Of a stretch of DNA of 64,000 nucleotides, positions 1-10,960 are shown in pieces. The DNA lies in contig CM019713.1 in assembly GCA_009760885.1 (NCBI GenBank), positions 80,289,086 to 80,353,085 of the forward strand, written 5' to 3'. This DNA is from Achatina immaculata. Its lineage: Eukaryota > Mollusca > Gastropoda > Stylommatophora > Achatinidae. Under the pieces are notes generated by a model. The model was given only the letters and a program-made list of their open reading frames with translations, did no database searches and was not told the DNA's origin. Position 1 is the stretch's first letter; each line of letters opens with the position of its first letter. The position numbers were made by a program, and so were the translations under genes.

Positions 1-341
1 TGTTGTTGCTGACTGTGAGAGTTGGTAGCACTACTCTATCCAAAAAATTCAATCTTGTCACTATGATACACCCTGAGTGACACAACAACAATGCCTTGCA
101 CCATATAAGAATTTCCAGAGGGGAAATATGGTTGGGCCTGAAGTTTCAGAGGAATAAGATTGACAGAACGTGGAGAAAGAAGAGAAGATCGCTGAACAAG
201 AAGAACAGAAGCAATGTGTGCATCTAACTGGAATTTTCTTGTTGTAAATGTGTAACAATGTGTAAATGTGTTAGACTTGTTATCTATGAACGAGATTACC
301 AGAACGAGACAGAAACTCACGCCCGAGAATGGTGCAACGGT

Positions 342-701
342 TCATATTACGAACCACATAGAAACAATGAGAAACTGTAACATCAGAATAGAAATAGGAA
401 GATAAACTGTGGAAATTACTCTCATTGAAGCTGCAGTTACAGTTTGCAGAGTAACTCTATCAGGCAAGAGTTTCGGAGTTGATGGTAAGGATCTGCATAC
501 AGAGTCCTTGATGAGACATACACTAGCACCTGTGTCTAACAATGCCCTAATCGTACAAGATGCTATAGAGACAAGGACAGAAGTTTGTGTAAAAGAGGGA
601 GGGGGAGGGGGTTCGCAGCCACGGAGAGTAGTGGTGTAGCATGCGAAAAAGGACAGATCTTTTACTATGTTTGTAAGGTGTGAATATGCGGTCGGACACA
701 C
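342..701 (-). pseudogene. Retropepsin-like aspartic protease fragment
   Basis: The motif ALLDTGASVCLI at about residues 53-64 is the catalytic D-T/S-G-A signature of retroviral-type aspartic proteases, preceded by the expected hydrophobic strand (TSVLVSIASCTI). A proline run (CEPPPPPSF) precedes the domain. The downstream flap and second hydrophobic-glycine motif are not clear and the frame stops after about 119 residues. In LTR elements this enzyme cleaves the Gag-Pol polyprotein. It is a remnant; the duplicate copy breaks off just after the catalytic motif because the duplication junction lies there. Confidence 0.75.
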
Positions 702-725
702 GCCAGCTCTTCGTGCGCCGATCTG

Positions 726-938
726 TTAGTTTAAACATGACTGTCGTCTGCTATTTCCCTGTCTACAAAAACGGGCAATATAATCCGGCCTACCACAAGT
801 ATAACATGTTCTAACATTTTGTGGTTGTGTACTGGCAGGTTCCCTCTTCCTTGTATGCGACCTCTGGTTGTCGACCCTACCTGTTACAGAGCATGATGCA
901 AGCCGTGGTGGCTTCTCGTGCTGAGAAACCAACTGCAT
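726..938 (-). pseudogene. Gag zinc-knuckle fragment with altered ligand
   Basis: The segment carries CYTCGRPDYIARFC near its C-terminal side, which has the spacing of a CCHC zinc knuckle (C-x2-C-x4-H-x4-C) with Tyr where the His ligand should be. Zinc knuckles bind element RNA in nucleocapsid. The preceding residues are basic and polar (KREPAS, RSHTRKRE). It lies between the capsid-like and protease-like pieces in the expected order. The missing His, together with frame breaks on both sides, marks it as decayed. The same change is present in the second copy at 2351-2674. Confidence 0.7.
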
Positions 939-1113
939 CTTCTGGGGTAAATGACGTCTTGACTTGTCAACTGCCGCCAGCTCATTGGCGGACGATCCAT
1001 CTGAAAAAAAAAACTCTGTGCCGGGAACTACATTTTATATTCACCGACATAGTTAGAATACTTTCCTCTAAAGCTATATCAACAGCTTTTACAAATGTGT
1101 CGGGCGTATCCCG

Positions 1114-1657
1114 TCATAACTTCGTTTTAAGAGCTCTGAGTAGCAATGCATCTGTGAAGGTCTGCTCTAGTTGCCTCTGAGCCAGTGGAGATACCAGTTC
1201 CGCTGCAGAGTAGACAACCTTAGCTGCCTCGCTGATATGATCAGCCAATTCTTGAACTGACTCTCCAGGAGTCTGACGAATGGAGACTATGCCAAGCCTC
1301 TTGGGGAGTCTGCAACACACTATAGCGTGCTAATAACACGGAGACAAATTTCTCCCAGGACTTCAGAAGGTGGAGACACTGCTTAACAAACTCTGCCATA
1401 GAATCTGTGGTGCGCAGGTACACCACGTTCTTCTTTGCTGGCAGGTCGGTAGCTCTCACCTCCATGATCTTGTGGAGCTCTTCCAGCCATTGCTTCATCT
1501 TTGCTGGGTCCCAATCTAATCGGTCAATCTCTGTAAGGACATTGTTGAACCTCAAGTCATTACTGACATGGGACAAGGTACTCTGTAGTAATCTCAGCAC
1601 GTCGGATATGGCCGGAGCAGAAGCCATCGTGTGATCTTCACTAGCGCAACTTGACAA
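1114..1657 (-). pseudogene. Gag capsid-like fragment, frameshifted
   Basis: The first frame (1657-1241, 138 residues) starts with a Met-rich leader and holds a helical segment with LDWDPAKMKQWLEEL, of the kind seen in Gag of LTR retrotransposons. The reading continues in a second frame (1320-1114) with SVQELADHISEAAKVV and TFTDALLLRALKTKL, matching the usual end of a Gypsy-type capsid (spacer, then F-x-x-x-L). The overlap of the two frames implies one frameshift. Gag would package element RNA in cytoplasmic particles; this copy cannot do so intact. An almost identical copy lies 1624 bp downstream. Confidence 0.7.
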
Positions 1658-2104
1658 TTATGCATAAAATATATGAGTATACAATCAATGCAACAGTAGC
1701 AGTAATGTGATACAATACAATGCTAAGCCTGAAAAAATATGATCCAGTACTAAAACGTTAAGCAGTCCTGAAAAAAAAATTACAATTTTGTAAACTTGAG
1801 TGTCCCACAATATCTATACCGAAATATCAATGATCTAAAATGTCCTTGACTCTACACCACAGAAGAACATCCGGCGACTGTCAATACACAAATGTCGGCT
1901 CCGGTCTATCTTCCGAGGTGTCTCATCTACCCAAAACAAGCAAAGTTCATTAACTAGCGATATTCACAACTTTCCTTCTTCCAGTAATGCTGAAAATGCA
2001 GAAAACAGTAAGTTTGGCCACTTGTTACCTCTCCTGTCTGCGTAATGATGGACGAGATGTCATGTTACCTCTCCTGTCTGCGTAGAGATGGACGAGATGC
2101 CATG

Positions 2105-3281
2105 TTACCTCTCCTGTCTGCATACAGAGTCCTTGATGAGACATACACTAGCACCTGTGTCTAACAATGCCCTAATCGTACAAGATGCTATAGAGACAAG
2201 GACAGAAGTTTGTGTAAAAGAGGGAGGGGGAGGGGGTTCGCAGCCACGGAGAGTAGTGGTGTAGCATGCGAAAAAGGACAGATCTTTTACTATGTTTGTA
2301 AGGTGTGAATATGCGGTCGGACACACGCCAGCTCTTCGTGCGCCGATCTGTTAGTTTAAACATGACTGTCGTCTGCTATTTCCCTGTCTACAAAAACGGG
2401 CAATATAATCCGGCCTACCACAAGTATAACATGTTCTAACATTTTGTGGTTGTGTACTGGCAGGTTCCCTCTTCCTTGTATGCGACCTCTGGTTGTCGAC
2501 CCTACCTGTTACAGAGCATGATGCAAGCCGTGGTGGCTTCTCGTGCTGAGAAACCAACTGCATCTTCTGGGGTAAATGACGTCTTGACTTGTCAACTGCC
2601 GCCAGCTCATTGGCGGACGATCCATCTGAAAAAAAAACTCTGTGCCGGGAACTACATTTTATATTCACCGACATAGTTAGAATACTTTCCTCTAAAGCTA
2701 TATCAACAGCTTTTACAAATGTGTCGGGCGTATCCCGTCATAACTTCGTTTTAAGAGCTCTGAGTAGCAATGCATCTGTGAAGGTCTGCTCTAGTTGCCT
2801 CTGAGCCAGTGGAGATACCAGTTCCGCTGCAGAGTAGACAACCTTAGCTGCCTCGCTGATATGATCAGCCAATTCTTGAACTGACTCTCCAGGAGTCTGA
2901 CGAATGGAGACTATGCCAAGCCTCTTGGGGAGTCTGCAACACACTATAGCGTGCTAATAACACGGAGACAAATTTCTCCCAGGACTTCAGAAGGTGGAGA
3001 CACTGCTTAACAAACTCTGCCATAGAATCTGTGGTGCGCAGGTACACCACGTTCTTCTTTGCTGGCAGGTCGGTAGCTCTCACCTCCATGATCTTGTGGA
3101 GCTCTTCCAGCCATTGCTTCATCTTTGCTGGGTCCCAATCTAATCGGTCAATCTCTGTAAGGACATTGTTGAACCTCAAGTCATTACTGACATGGGACAA
3201 GGTACTCTGTAGTAATCTCAGCACGTCGGATATGGCCGGAGCAGAAGCCATCGTGTGATCTTCACTAGCGCAACTTGACAA
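2105..3281 (-). mobile_element. Gypsy-like gag-protease remnant, copy 2
   Basis: This is the second unit of the tandem duplication. It has the same pieces in the same order: Gag frame 3281-2865, second Gag frame 2944-2738, zinc knuckle (His replaced by Tyr) in 2674-2351 and the protease motif LLDTGAS in 2326-2105. The protease frame ends in sequence of the 40-bp minisatellite, so this copy lacks the end of the protease and the linker. One poly-A base fewer than in copy 1 lets the zinc-knuckle frame extend further upstream. Confidence 0.75.
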
Positions 3282-3646
3282 TTATGCATAAAATATATGA
3301 GTATACAATCAATGCAACAGTAGCAGTAATGTGATACAATACAATGCTAAGCCTGAAAAAATATGATCCAGTACTAAAACGTTAAGCAGTCCTGAAAAAA
3401 AAATTACAATTTTGTAAACTTGAGTGTCCCACAATATCTATACCGAAATATCAATGATCTAAAATGTCCTTGACTCTACACCACAGAAGAACATCCGGCG
3501 ACTGTCAATACACAAATGTCGGCTCCGGTCTATCTTCCGAGGTGTCTCATCTACCCAAAACAAGCAAAGTTCATTAACTAGCGATATTCACAACTTTCCT
3601 TCTTCCAGTAATGCTGAAAATGCAGAAAACAGTAAGTTTGGCCACT

Positions 3647-3808
3647 TGTTACCTCTCCTGTCTGCGTAATGATGGACGAGATGTCATGTTACCTCTCCTG
3701 TCTGCGTAGAGATGGACGAGATGCCATGTTACCTCTCCTGTCTGCGTAGAGATGGACGAGATGCCATGTTACCTCTCCTGTCTGCGTAGAGATGGACGAG
3801 ATGCCATG
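3647..3808. repeat. 40-bp minisatellite, 4 copies (2 more at 2023-2120)
   Basis: The unit begins TGTTACCTCTCCTGTCTGCG and continues with TAGAGATGGACGAGATGCCA. About two units stand at 2023-2120 before the duplication junction and four at 3647-3808. The junction of the 1.6 kb duplication falls inside a unit. Confidence 0.9.
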
Positions 3809-4428
3809 TACCAAGCTACTCTGGTTCCTCACAACATGTTGGGTCAGGATCAGGCTCACAGGACCTGGGTGCAGGCACAAGTATCACTGGGTCCTAGCAT
3901 AGCCTAGATTCAAGGTGCTAAAGGTGCCACAGCTGACAGGCCGGTCTGGACTTCTTCGCTGTCTTGAACAACTAATATCAAATAATGCCCCTGACTGTAC
4001 ATCCCAAAACCACTACAATCATATCTAGACTCCTTTGCATTCCAACATGGCTGTTGGCGACCCTGGCCAATAATTACAAACCGATGAGTGTCTTGATTCC
4101 CTAACTAACTACAACCCTAGAAACTCCTAATCTATCTGCAAACGTCGTTGGAACTTCTACTCTAGCTATCCCTAATACTAACAATCCACTATTTTCCACG
4201 GCTAACCTTGAGGTGTAAACAAAAGTTCACAAGTAACTACGCTATTACTGAGGCTAATAGACAAGAATAGACGTAAGCGGAAGTCTGTGACACTGTGTGT
4301 AGCTATAAGTATAGACAAGGAACTGGCACGATCAAAAAATATACTGTACCACAGTTAATATAATTATAAACAATCGACTAGAACAGCTATGAACAGTACA
4401 ATGCCTAAGATGCAACACTTAAACATGT
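3809..4428. other. No gene seen
   Basis: AT-rich sequence without a convincing reading frame, RNA or repeat. It lies upstream (in minus orientation) of the Gag remnant, where a 5' LTR would be expected, but no LTR pair can be shown. Confidence 0.5.
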
Positions 4429-4670
4429 GCCGACCGCAGTGACGAAAGAGCTGCTCACGAGCACCACAAAGATAAAATGCCGAATGCTGTGACGAAAGGG
4501 CTATTCAGCGCACCACTAAAGAAAATATGCCGACAGCTGTGACGAAAGGGCTGTTCAGAGCACCACTAAAGAAAATGTGCCGACCGCTGTGACGAAAGGG
4601 CGGTTCAGAGCACCACTAAAGAAAATGTGCCGACCGCTGTGACGAAAGGGCTGTTCAGAGAACCACTAAA
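4429..4670. repeat. 50-bp tandem repeat, 5 copies
   Basis: Units start at 4429, 4479, 4529, 4579 and 4629, each beginning GCCGACCGCTGTGACGAAAG with a few substitutions. The last three are the most alike. The array runs directly into the 23-bp array at 4671. Confidence 0.95.
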
Positions 4671-5593
4671 GGTTCTACTACATAGCTGGAACTGAGTCTA
4701 CTACGTAATTGGAATTGAGTATACTACATAACTGGAACTGAGTCTATTACATAACTGGAACTGAGCCTACTACATAACTGCAACTGGTTCTACTACCTAA
4801 CTGGCACTGACTATACTACATAATTGGAATTGAGTATACTACATGACTGCAACTGAGTCTACTACATAACTGCAACTGAGTCTACTACATAACTGCAACT
4901 GGTTCTACTACCTAACTGGAACTGAGTCTACTACATAACTTGAATTGAGAATACTACATAACTGGCACTGAGTCTACTACATAACTAGAACTGAGTCTAC
5001 TACATAACTGGAATTGAGTATACTACATAACTGCAACTGGTTCTACTACATAACTGGCACTGAGTCTACTACATAACTGCAACTGATTCTACTACATAAC
5101 TGGAATTGAGTATACTACATAACTGCAACTGGTTCTACTACATAACTGGCACCGAGTCTACTACATAATTGGAACTGAGTCTACTACATAACTAGAACTG
5201 AGTCTACTACATAACTGGAACTGAGTCTACTACATAACTGGAACTGAGTCTACTACATAACTGGAACTGAGTCTACTACGTAACTGGAACTGAGTCTACT
5301 ACGTAACTGGAACTGAGTCTACTACATAATTGGAACTGAGTCTACTACATAACTAGAACTGAGTCTACTACATAACTGGAACTGAGTCTACTACATAACT
5401 GGAACTGAGTCTACTACGTAACTGGAACTGAGTCTACTACGTAACTGGAACTGAGTCTACTACATAACGGCAACTGGTTCTACTACATAACTGGAACTGA
5501 GTCTACTACATAACTAGAACTGATTCTACTACATAAATGGAACTGAGTCTACTACATAACTGGAACTGATTATATTACATAACTGTAACTGAC
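4671..5593. repeat. 23-bp minisatellite, about 40 copies
   Basis: The unit is TCTACTACATAACTGGAACT plus GAG, with variants (CAACTGGT, AATTGAGTA). Blocks of identical variants recur in order, for example near 5157-5260 and 5320-5400, suggesting higher-order duplication. The period is not a multiple of three and no coding role is seen. Confidence 0.95.
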
Positions 5594-6335
5594 TACTTGC
5601 AAACTCCTCTAGTGAAAAAAATGACTACTGAGCAACATTACTCAGAAATCCTCTCTTCAAAAACTTACTCGAGCTTAAAAATCCCATACTACTTCTTGCC
5701 ATGATTCCCGAATGTTCTATCATGAAGAAAATCTCACTCAACGTGAATAATCATGTTTTTAAGACCTTTTATTCCTAAAACAAACAATTTCCTAAAAACT
5801 AAAATCTCTAATGTTAAATTTAGTTGACACATTAACTTTTCCCTGACCTAATCTGAGATTGCCCGTGTAACTTTACATTACCAATCAAAATTACCTCAGC
5901 TGGGACTAACTTCTTTTTTAACGTGGAACTTGAGTTGACTCGTTCTAAAAAAATCAATATACAACAAGGGACTGAATTAACTACTTTTACTTTTAACGTT
6001 TGTTGCTTCCCTTTGACTGATCTAACAATATACTACCACAACACTTCACACCCCCTACAAAATGCAGTTGCTACAGGACATACATGTTCTTTTTCATTAC
6101 AAGCCCAATAAATGTGCATTGTTTTTCTTCAAGGGATTATATCTATTCTTATATGAAATGTCTTTATTTATTTGTTATATAGTTTCCTAAGACTAAGCTT
6201 TTCATTGCACTCTTATATTTCTTATAGTAGAGCCGCCATTGTTGTGTCTAAAATCCTGGCGTTGGTTGTCTGTTTTTAAATTCCATACAGCAAGAAATTA
6301 AGACAGGCTTTAAAAAGAATTGTTTTAAGTTCTTT
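5594..6335. other. No gene seen
   Basis: AT-rich single-copy sequence. A short frame at 5923-6111 has no recognisable features and is probably chance. Confidence 0.5.
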
Positions 6336-6386
6336 TATGACGTTCTGTGTGAAATATATATATATATATTTCACACAGAACGTCAT

Positions 6387-6422
<36 letters not shown>
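6336..6422. repeat. Perfect 52-bp palindrome followed by an AT run
   Basis: Positions 6336-6361 and 6362-6387 are exact reverse complements with no spacer; the arms carry TATGACGTTCTGTGTGAAAT plus an AT run at the centre. A further TA run fills 6388-6422. The structure could extrude as a cruciform. Confidence 0.95.
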
Positions 6423-6423
<1 letters not shown>

Positions 6424-6703
6424 TCTCTCCCTTCTCTCTCTGAACCTTAAGTAACCAAGGAACCTGAGGCTACCCCAAGAGTTTTCCACAATCGCCTATC
6501 TTTTGCCTTATTTCCGCTCTTGCCCAAGTGAGTCCTCTATTGCTCAGCATTTCTCTGTTGTTCTTCTCCATGTCTCCGTTGGTATATACTTACTTCTGTT
6601 CCTATGTGGTGTCTATCTTATTGGTATTTTTGATAGTGAATCGTCAGTCATCCGGAGCACATGTCCCAAACATTGCCAGCGTCTTTCCTCAATAATTACG
6701 TGA
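6423..6703 (-). mobile_element. LINE family A, 3'-end fragment
   Basis: The plus strand reads CTCTCTCTGAACCTTAAG and continues with diverged sequence collinear with 52740-53030. It is therefore the last ~280 bp of the family A ORF plus its GA-rich tail on the minus strand. It is 5'-truncated, as usual for target-primed insertion, and more diverged than the other A copies. It abuts the palindrome/AT run. Confidence 0.85.
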
Positions 6704-7275
6704 ACTATGGAATACATACTTTTTTTTTTTACTGTAGCAGAATATGTGTAAGGATAGAGAACCAAGGAAATATAACTAAGGTAAAGTTATCCCCCCTACC
6801 ACGAGTATTGTTACATCCCGGCCTATCAGAGTGATCGCTTGTATGTTATTGGAGCTCAGCTGAGCGTGCTACAATGTTTAGCACGGGTGTGTTGTGAAAT
6901 TCTGAGCGTCAGTTTGAAAGTAGGACAACTGACTCCTTAAGTTAGTGCCGAGAGAAAATAGAACTGCAGTTGTAAAGTTTATTATACTCGCTGAGAGAAT
7001 GGAAGAAACAGGCATGTCTCCGTTTTGACTTTGTTTCATCGTTTTTGGTGGCTCCAGTTATTTGTAAAGGACTATAGCATGTGAACTTGTCATCTACATG
7101 TCGTCACGAGTAATATGATGTGTGACTTGATGTGCTTCACTCACCAACGGCTGTCTCCATCTTTCGAATGATGATCTTTGTCTTGATGATGGACCTTGGT
7201 AATCATTCTGTGTATATTACTGACTACAAATAAGAATGGAAGAGCACAATCAAAGTTATGTTCCTCAGACGAAGA
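6704..7275. other. No gene seen
   Basis: Mixed sequence with a poly-T run near 6721. No recognisable frame or RNA. Confidence 0.5.
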
Positions 7276-7474
7276 GTGATATCTTGTAGGACAAGTGATA
7301 TCTTGTAGGACAAGTGATATCTTGTAAGACAAGTGATATCTTGTAAGACAAGTGATATCTTGTAGGACAAGTGATATCTTGTATGACAAGTGATATCTTG
7401 TAGGACAAGTGATATCCTGTAAGACAATTGATATCATGTGAGACAAGTGATATCTTGTAGGAAAAGTGATATCT
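7276..7474. repeat. 19-bp minisatellite, about 10 copies
   Basis: The unit is GTGATATCTTGTAGGACAA, containing the palindrome GATATC. Open frames across it (7141-7540, minus) are products of the repeat and not genes. Confidence 0.95.
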
Positions 7475-7540
7475 CAAAGAACGGCGCTTGTAACCAGTAC
7501 GTATTTTAAACACATTAAATATAAAATCGTTCTGCATCAT

Positions 7541-7606
7541 TCTTACTTCTTACATCTTACATTTTACTTCTTACATCTTACTTCTTACATCTTACATTTT
7601 ACATCC
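7541..7606 (-). repeat. Simple-sequence tail of LINE family F
   Basis: Mixed repeats of CTTACATC, TTACTTC and TTACATTT (plus strand) lie immediately 3' of the family F fragment in its minus-strand orientation. The related copy at 22380 has a single TTACATCC at the same place, so this is likely the element's 3' tail, expanded here. Confidence 0.65.
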
Positions 7607-8095
7607 TTCCCGTGCCGTTAAACGTCACACAGGCAACGCATGGTAGTTCGCCAAGTTGCCCTATCTTCGGCGAGTTTTTCAATCTCATCAAGGGATGTTA
7701 TGCCCACTGAATTATCTTCTCTCAACACTTTCTTCTTTAGAGTTTCTTTTTTCCTCGGGCTGTTGTGTTCCATTTCATAGCTTGTTTGAGGATTCTCTGA
7801 TTGTTTCTTCTCATCACATGATCGACATATGTCCATCTTGTTTTTCTCATCACATGATCGACATATCTCCATCTTCTTTTTAAGATCAATCATGAGACAT
7901 GTTATTGTTTGCTCACCTGTCAGATATCTGCATTGTTCTTGAATTCCTCCACTTTATACCGAGTATTTTCCTTAGGCATTTGTATTCGAAAGAGTCTAAT
8001 TTCTTGTCTATCTTTTTAGTTGTTTTCCAGCTTTCACATGCATAAATGAGGGTGGATATTATATTTGAATACACATGACGTAATATTCATACAAA
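7607..8095 (-). mobile_element. LINE family F (RTE-like), 3'-end fragment
   Basis: The minus-strand frame 7893-7618 ends in EDRATWRTTMRCLCDV, matching the D-R-x-x-W end of RTE-like polyproteins, and contains SLDEIEKLAEDRA. A ~36-bp segment encoding KMDICRSCDEK is duplicated within it. Sequence to about 8095 is collinear with the longer F copy at 22380-22800. Frames are broken; inactive. Confidence 0.8.
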
Positions 8096-8596
8096 CAGAG
8101 GCATACATGGCTCCTGAATGCAGTCAGCATATAAATAGTACCATTACATTCTAGACAGATACAATGTAATGAGAGGGTCACTAAGTGACTGCTTGGTGAC
8201 AAGGTTTTTCTACGTATCCACTATCTTGTGTCTCTTACAACTCTTTTAACTTGTCCAAGTGTGGGGGTGATTTCTCATCTGAAGACACGTTCAGACTGAA
8301 GATGATATTAGTGAAGCGACGTTGTGACTTTCTCCAGACTAAGTGTCCAGGTGAAATGATGAATGCCTTAATACAACCATGCCTTGGACAGTTTCAGTAC
8401 CACACCTAATATATGTCTCTTTTAAAGTTGTGTTCTCAGATGAAAAGGCCATGGAACATTAAATACCTTCTTATTTAACAAAAACCTTCCCTCTTAAACG
8501 AAAAAAAAATTAATGCAAAAATCGTCATCAGTTATATTAACATTAACGTCTTATCTCATATAAAGACAACAGAACTAAAAACCTCATCACTTAAAT
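8096..8596. other. No gene seen
   Basis: AT-rich; no supported feature. Confidence 0.5.
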
Positions 8597-9530
8597 CAGT
8601 GTTTCCCAGACTTGTACGGGCCGCCGCTTCCATTTCTCCCAGTCCACATCCTCAACGAGCCCTCCCGCCCCCTTTGTGTAGTACTCGTACAACGATCTAT
8701 TAAACTATGATATGAATTACACAATTAAACAATTGATGAAAAAAATGTGAAGGGTACACTTATAACTCACTTACTGCATTATTCTCTCAACTTTTAATGT
8801 GTTGGATGAGTCTCATGTAGGGACACAAGTTTCTAAATATCGGATTGATAACATACTAAGAATCACTCTTAATCTCAACGTTCAGTTACGTTCAGTCTGT
8901 TTCTCCAGAAAGAACCTTTGTAACTGCACAGAAACTTCGCTTTACAAAATTCATCGTCGGGTAAGCACTAAAGTAAATCTGGACTTTGTTCCACAACGTA
9001 GGCTAACGTTCAGAAATGATTTTCTGTTAACAAAAAATCTTGATTTGATTGTTTAATTCTGGCATCAACTCAGTGCCATTTTGGAGTGAAATCAGTTCTT
9101 CCTTGAGCATTCCCAGTTTCTCATTGGTGATATCAAAGAAAGGATTGATCACCTAGTCTGGAATTTAAAGTAAAAGGGATCATGATCTCTGTAAGACATG
9201 TTCTTATGCATGTGATCCAAATATGAAGAGTAGATCCGAAGGTCATCGTCTGATTTCCGTTTCTCTTTGTCCACTTTAGAAAGACTTTGAAACTAGAACA
9301 GATCACGGCGGGCTATGTTCTGTGTGAATAAGTTCAGAGATGGCTGACTTTACTTTGAAACCAGTTAATTTTATTGCTTTTAAATCTGCAAATTAACTTG
9401 GTTGAATTTTGTGAATGAATCCGACAAGTATGTAACGCCATGCTTGATGTTACTCGGTTCATTACACAGAGAAAAACTGAATTCTACGGATGTATCAAAA
9501 ATTGAACAGAAGCTACTCAGATAATTTCCC
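8597..9530 (-). mobile_element. hAT DNA transposon remnant (ZBED5/SCAND3-type transposase, C-terminal half)
   Basis: On the minus strand, pieces in several frames line up with the C-terminal half of hAT transposases related to ZBED5/SCAND3: SFTKFNQVNLQI, then SKVDKEKRKSDDDLRIYSSY, NPFFDITNEKLGMLKEELIS, the dimerisation-domain pieces RSFCAVTKVL and RNRLNVT, and the terminus KLVSLHETHPTH with a stop at 8794. About 200 bp beyond the stop a GC-rich stretch ends in CAGTGTTTCCCAGACTTG on the plus strand (8597-8614), a typical hAT terminal inverted repeat. The 8 bases outside it (ACTTAAAT) would be the target duplication. Several stops and frameshifts make it dead. The 5' half and second terminal repeat were not found. 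Confidence 0.85.
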
Positions 9531-9861
9531 TTGGGCAGTAGTCTAACTTAGGACTATCAAATGAAGGTATTACTTCTCCCGTCTGCTGCTTCGTGTCTCC
9601 TCAACGTTCTCTACTGACCCTATTCACTACCAGCCCCCAGTCCATTCCAGCGCACACAGGGGGAAAAGGGGGGGGGGTTCGCCCATTTAGGAAAACATTG
9701 ATTAAAATTAACATTAATGTTTTTATCTTATGTAATGACATATGCATCATAAAGCTCATCAGCTATGTTAATATTAAGATCTTATCCTCTAATGCACAAA
9801 ATTACTCTTAACTTCCATAAAGCTTATAATACCCAGGGACACACATAAAAAAACATTTTAG
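9531..9861. other. No gene seen
   Basis: Holds a run of G at 9669-9677. No gene supported. Confidence 0.5.
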
Positions 9862-9927
9862 TCAGTCAGTCATTTGCATCTCCCTTCCGGAACTTTGCCT
9901 CCCTAACAGCTCTCATGTAGGCCTATA
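9862..9927 (-). mobile_element. LINE family D, extreme 3' end
   Basis: About 65 bp beginning GTCAGTCAGTCATTTGCATC on the plus strand match the end of family D as at 52479 and 35210-35270. The tetranucleotide tail repeat lies outermost. Severely 5'-truncated. Confidence 0.7.
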
Positions 9928-10171
9928 TAGACATGCATTTACTTCAACAAAAAAAGCTTTATGAATTGTGTAATACCAAATTTATATGCACATACTTATA
10001 CAGATGAGTATAATGATCACGTGTCTCGTCACAGAGAGTGGGAGTATTGCATAGTGTAGTATATTATTAAGTAACACACGAATAGCTTTAAGTATACACG
10101 TATAAAACTAAATATGACAGAAATAAAAGAAACAGAATCTCCTTGTAGTAAAGCTGTGATAACAAAACCTC
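9928..10171. other. No gene seen
   Basis: AT-rich spacer between two fragments of LINE family D. Confidence 0.5.
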
Positions 10172-10730
10172 TCAGTCAGTCAGATATGCGCATGCCCTTT
10201 GTGGAACGTTGCCTCACTATCAGCTCTGCTGTAGGCCTATCAGTTGTAAGCAAGATGCCCTGCTGCTGATACATCCTTTTGCAGATTATTAACGACATCC
10301 TGCAGCCATCTTCGCCTTAGTCTTCCTCTCTTTCTTTTTCCCATTATGTACCATTCCAAGACGCTCTTCTCTAGATTATCTTGACGTTTAATGTGCCTAA
10401 AATATTTAAGTTTTCTTTGTTTAATCCTGTTTACTAGCGATCATTATCCTATTTTAAGTTCTTGTAGTAAGGATATATTTGATCTTTTTTCTGTTTAAAG
10501 AACCCTCCTGTGCCATTTACTTCAAAGGCATGTATGTGTTTCTCAGCTGTTTTGTTAAGTTTCCAAGTATCAATGGCATATGTTGCGATGGGAAAGATAC
10601 ATGCTCTTAAAAATCCCATTTTTGTAGCTCTGTCTGTTCCTTTCCACAGCTTCTTTAGTTGTTTTACTTTTTGAAGACCGACATATGTCCTCCTTTCAAT
10701 TTCATTTATTGTATGATTATCTAAAACCCT
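10172..10730 (-). mobile_element. LINE family D, 3' fragment
   Basis: The minus-strand frame 10760-10449 includes LQKVKQLKKLWKGTDRATKM and LRACIFPIATYAIDTWKLNK, collinear with element D1 (34740-34930). The remainder (10448-10172) matches the basic C-terminal segment in broken frames and ends in a GACT-type tail (CTCAGTCAGTCAG on plus). It is a 5'-truncated, decayed copy of the thumb-connection and C-terminal part of the polyprotein. Confidence 0.85.
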
Positions 10731-10960
10731 ATACACGAATGCTGGGTTATGGAATCGCACGGACTAAACTCAAAATACAGTTATACCTACATGTTCCTTA
10801 CTCGGCAATTATATTCCTTCTTTCCTCACCTGGAAATGATATTCGTGAACCCTCTGCGTCAAAGCTATTCATATATTCTAAGCTTTGGTTTTGTGTTTAA
10901 CAACCATTGTATCATTTGTTTCTCCTGCCTCCCTTTCTTTACCTCATTTTGTTTCGAACA

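Larger units (their letters stand above)
1..1657 (-). mobile_element. Ty3/Gypsy-like LTR retrotransposon remnant, copy 1 (gag to protease-RT linker)
   Basis: Read on the minus strand, the order is a capsid-like Gag segment (1657-1114), a zinc-knuckle segment (938-726), an aspartic protease segment (701-342) and a proline/serine-rich segment (320-36) like the linker between protease and reverse transcriptase in Ty3/Gypsy elements. No reverse transcriptase, RNase H, integrase or LTR is visible; the element runs off the window start. The segments lie in different frames with stops between them, so it is inactive. A short stretch related to positions 1-96 recurs on the plus strand at 20971-21055. 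Assignment to Gypsy rather than BEL rests on the protease and linker context and is an inference. Confidence 0.75.
496..3745. repeat. 1.62 kb tandem duplication (two units)
   Basis: Positions 496-2120 and 2121-3745 repeat each other with an offset of 1625, falling to 1624 after a poly-A run that is one base shorter in the second unit (near 1008 and 2632). I saw no other difference while comparing landmarks. The junction joins the minisatellite unit ending TCTGC to the retroelement sequence beginning TCTGCATAC (492 and 2117), a 5-base microhomology. Both units carry the Gag-protease remnant. It may be a recent duplication or an assembly duplication. Confidence 0.9.

Noticed and set aside
4429..5593. 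CRISPR-like array
   Set aside because: Repeats are contiguous with no unique spacers, no cas genes, and the context is animal nuclear DNA. The same holds for every array in the window.
7141..7540. Minus-strand frames rich in Y-H-L-S-Y-K-I-S-L
   Set aside because: Products of the 19-bp minisatellite.
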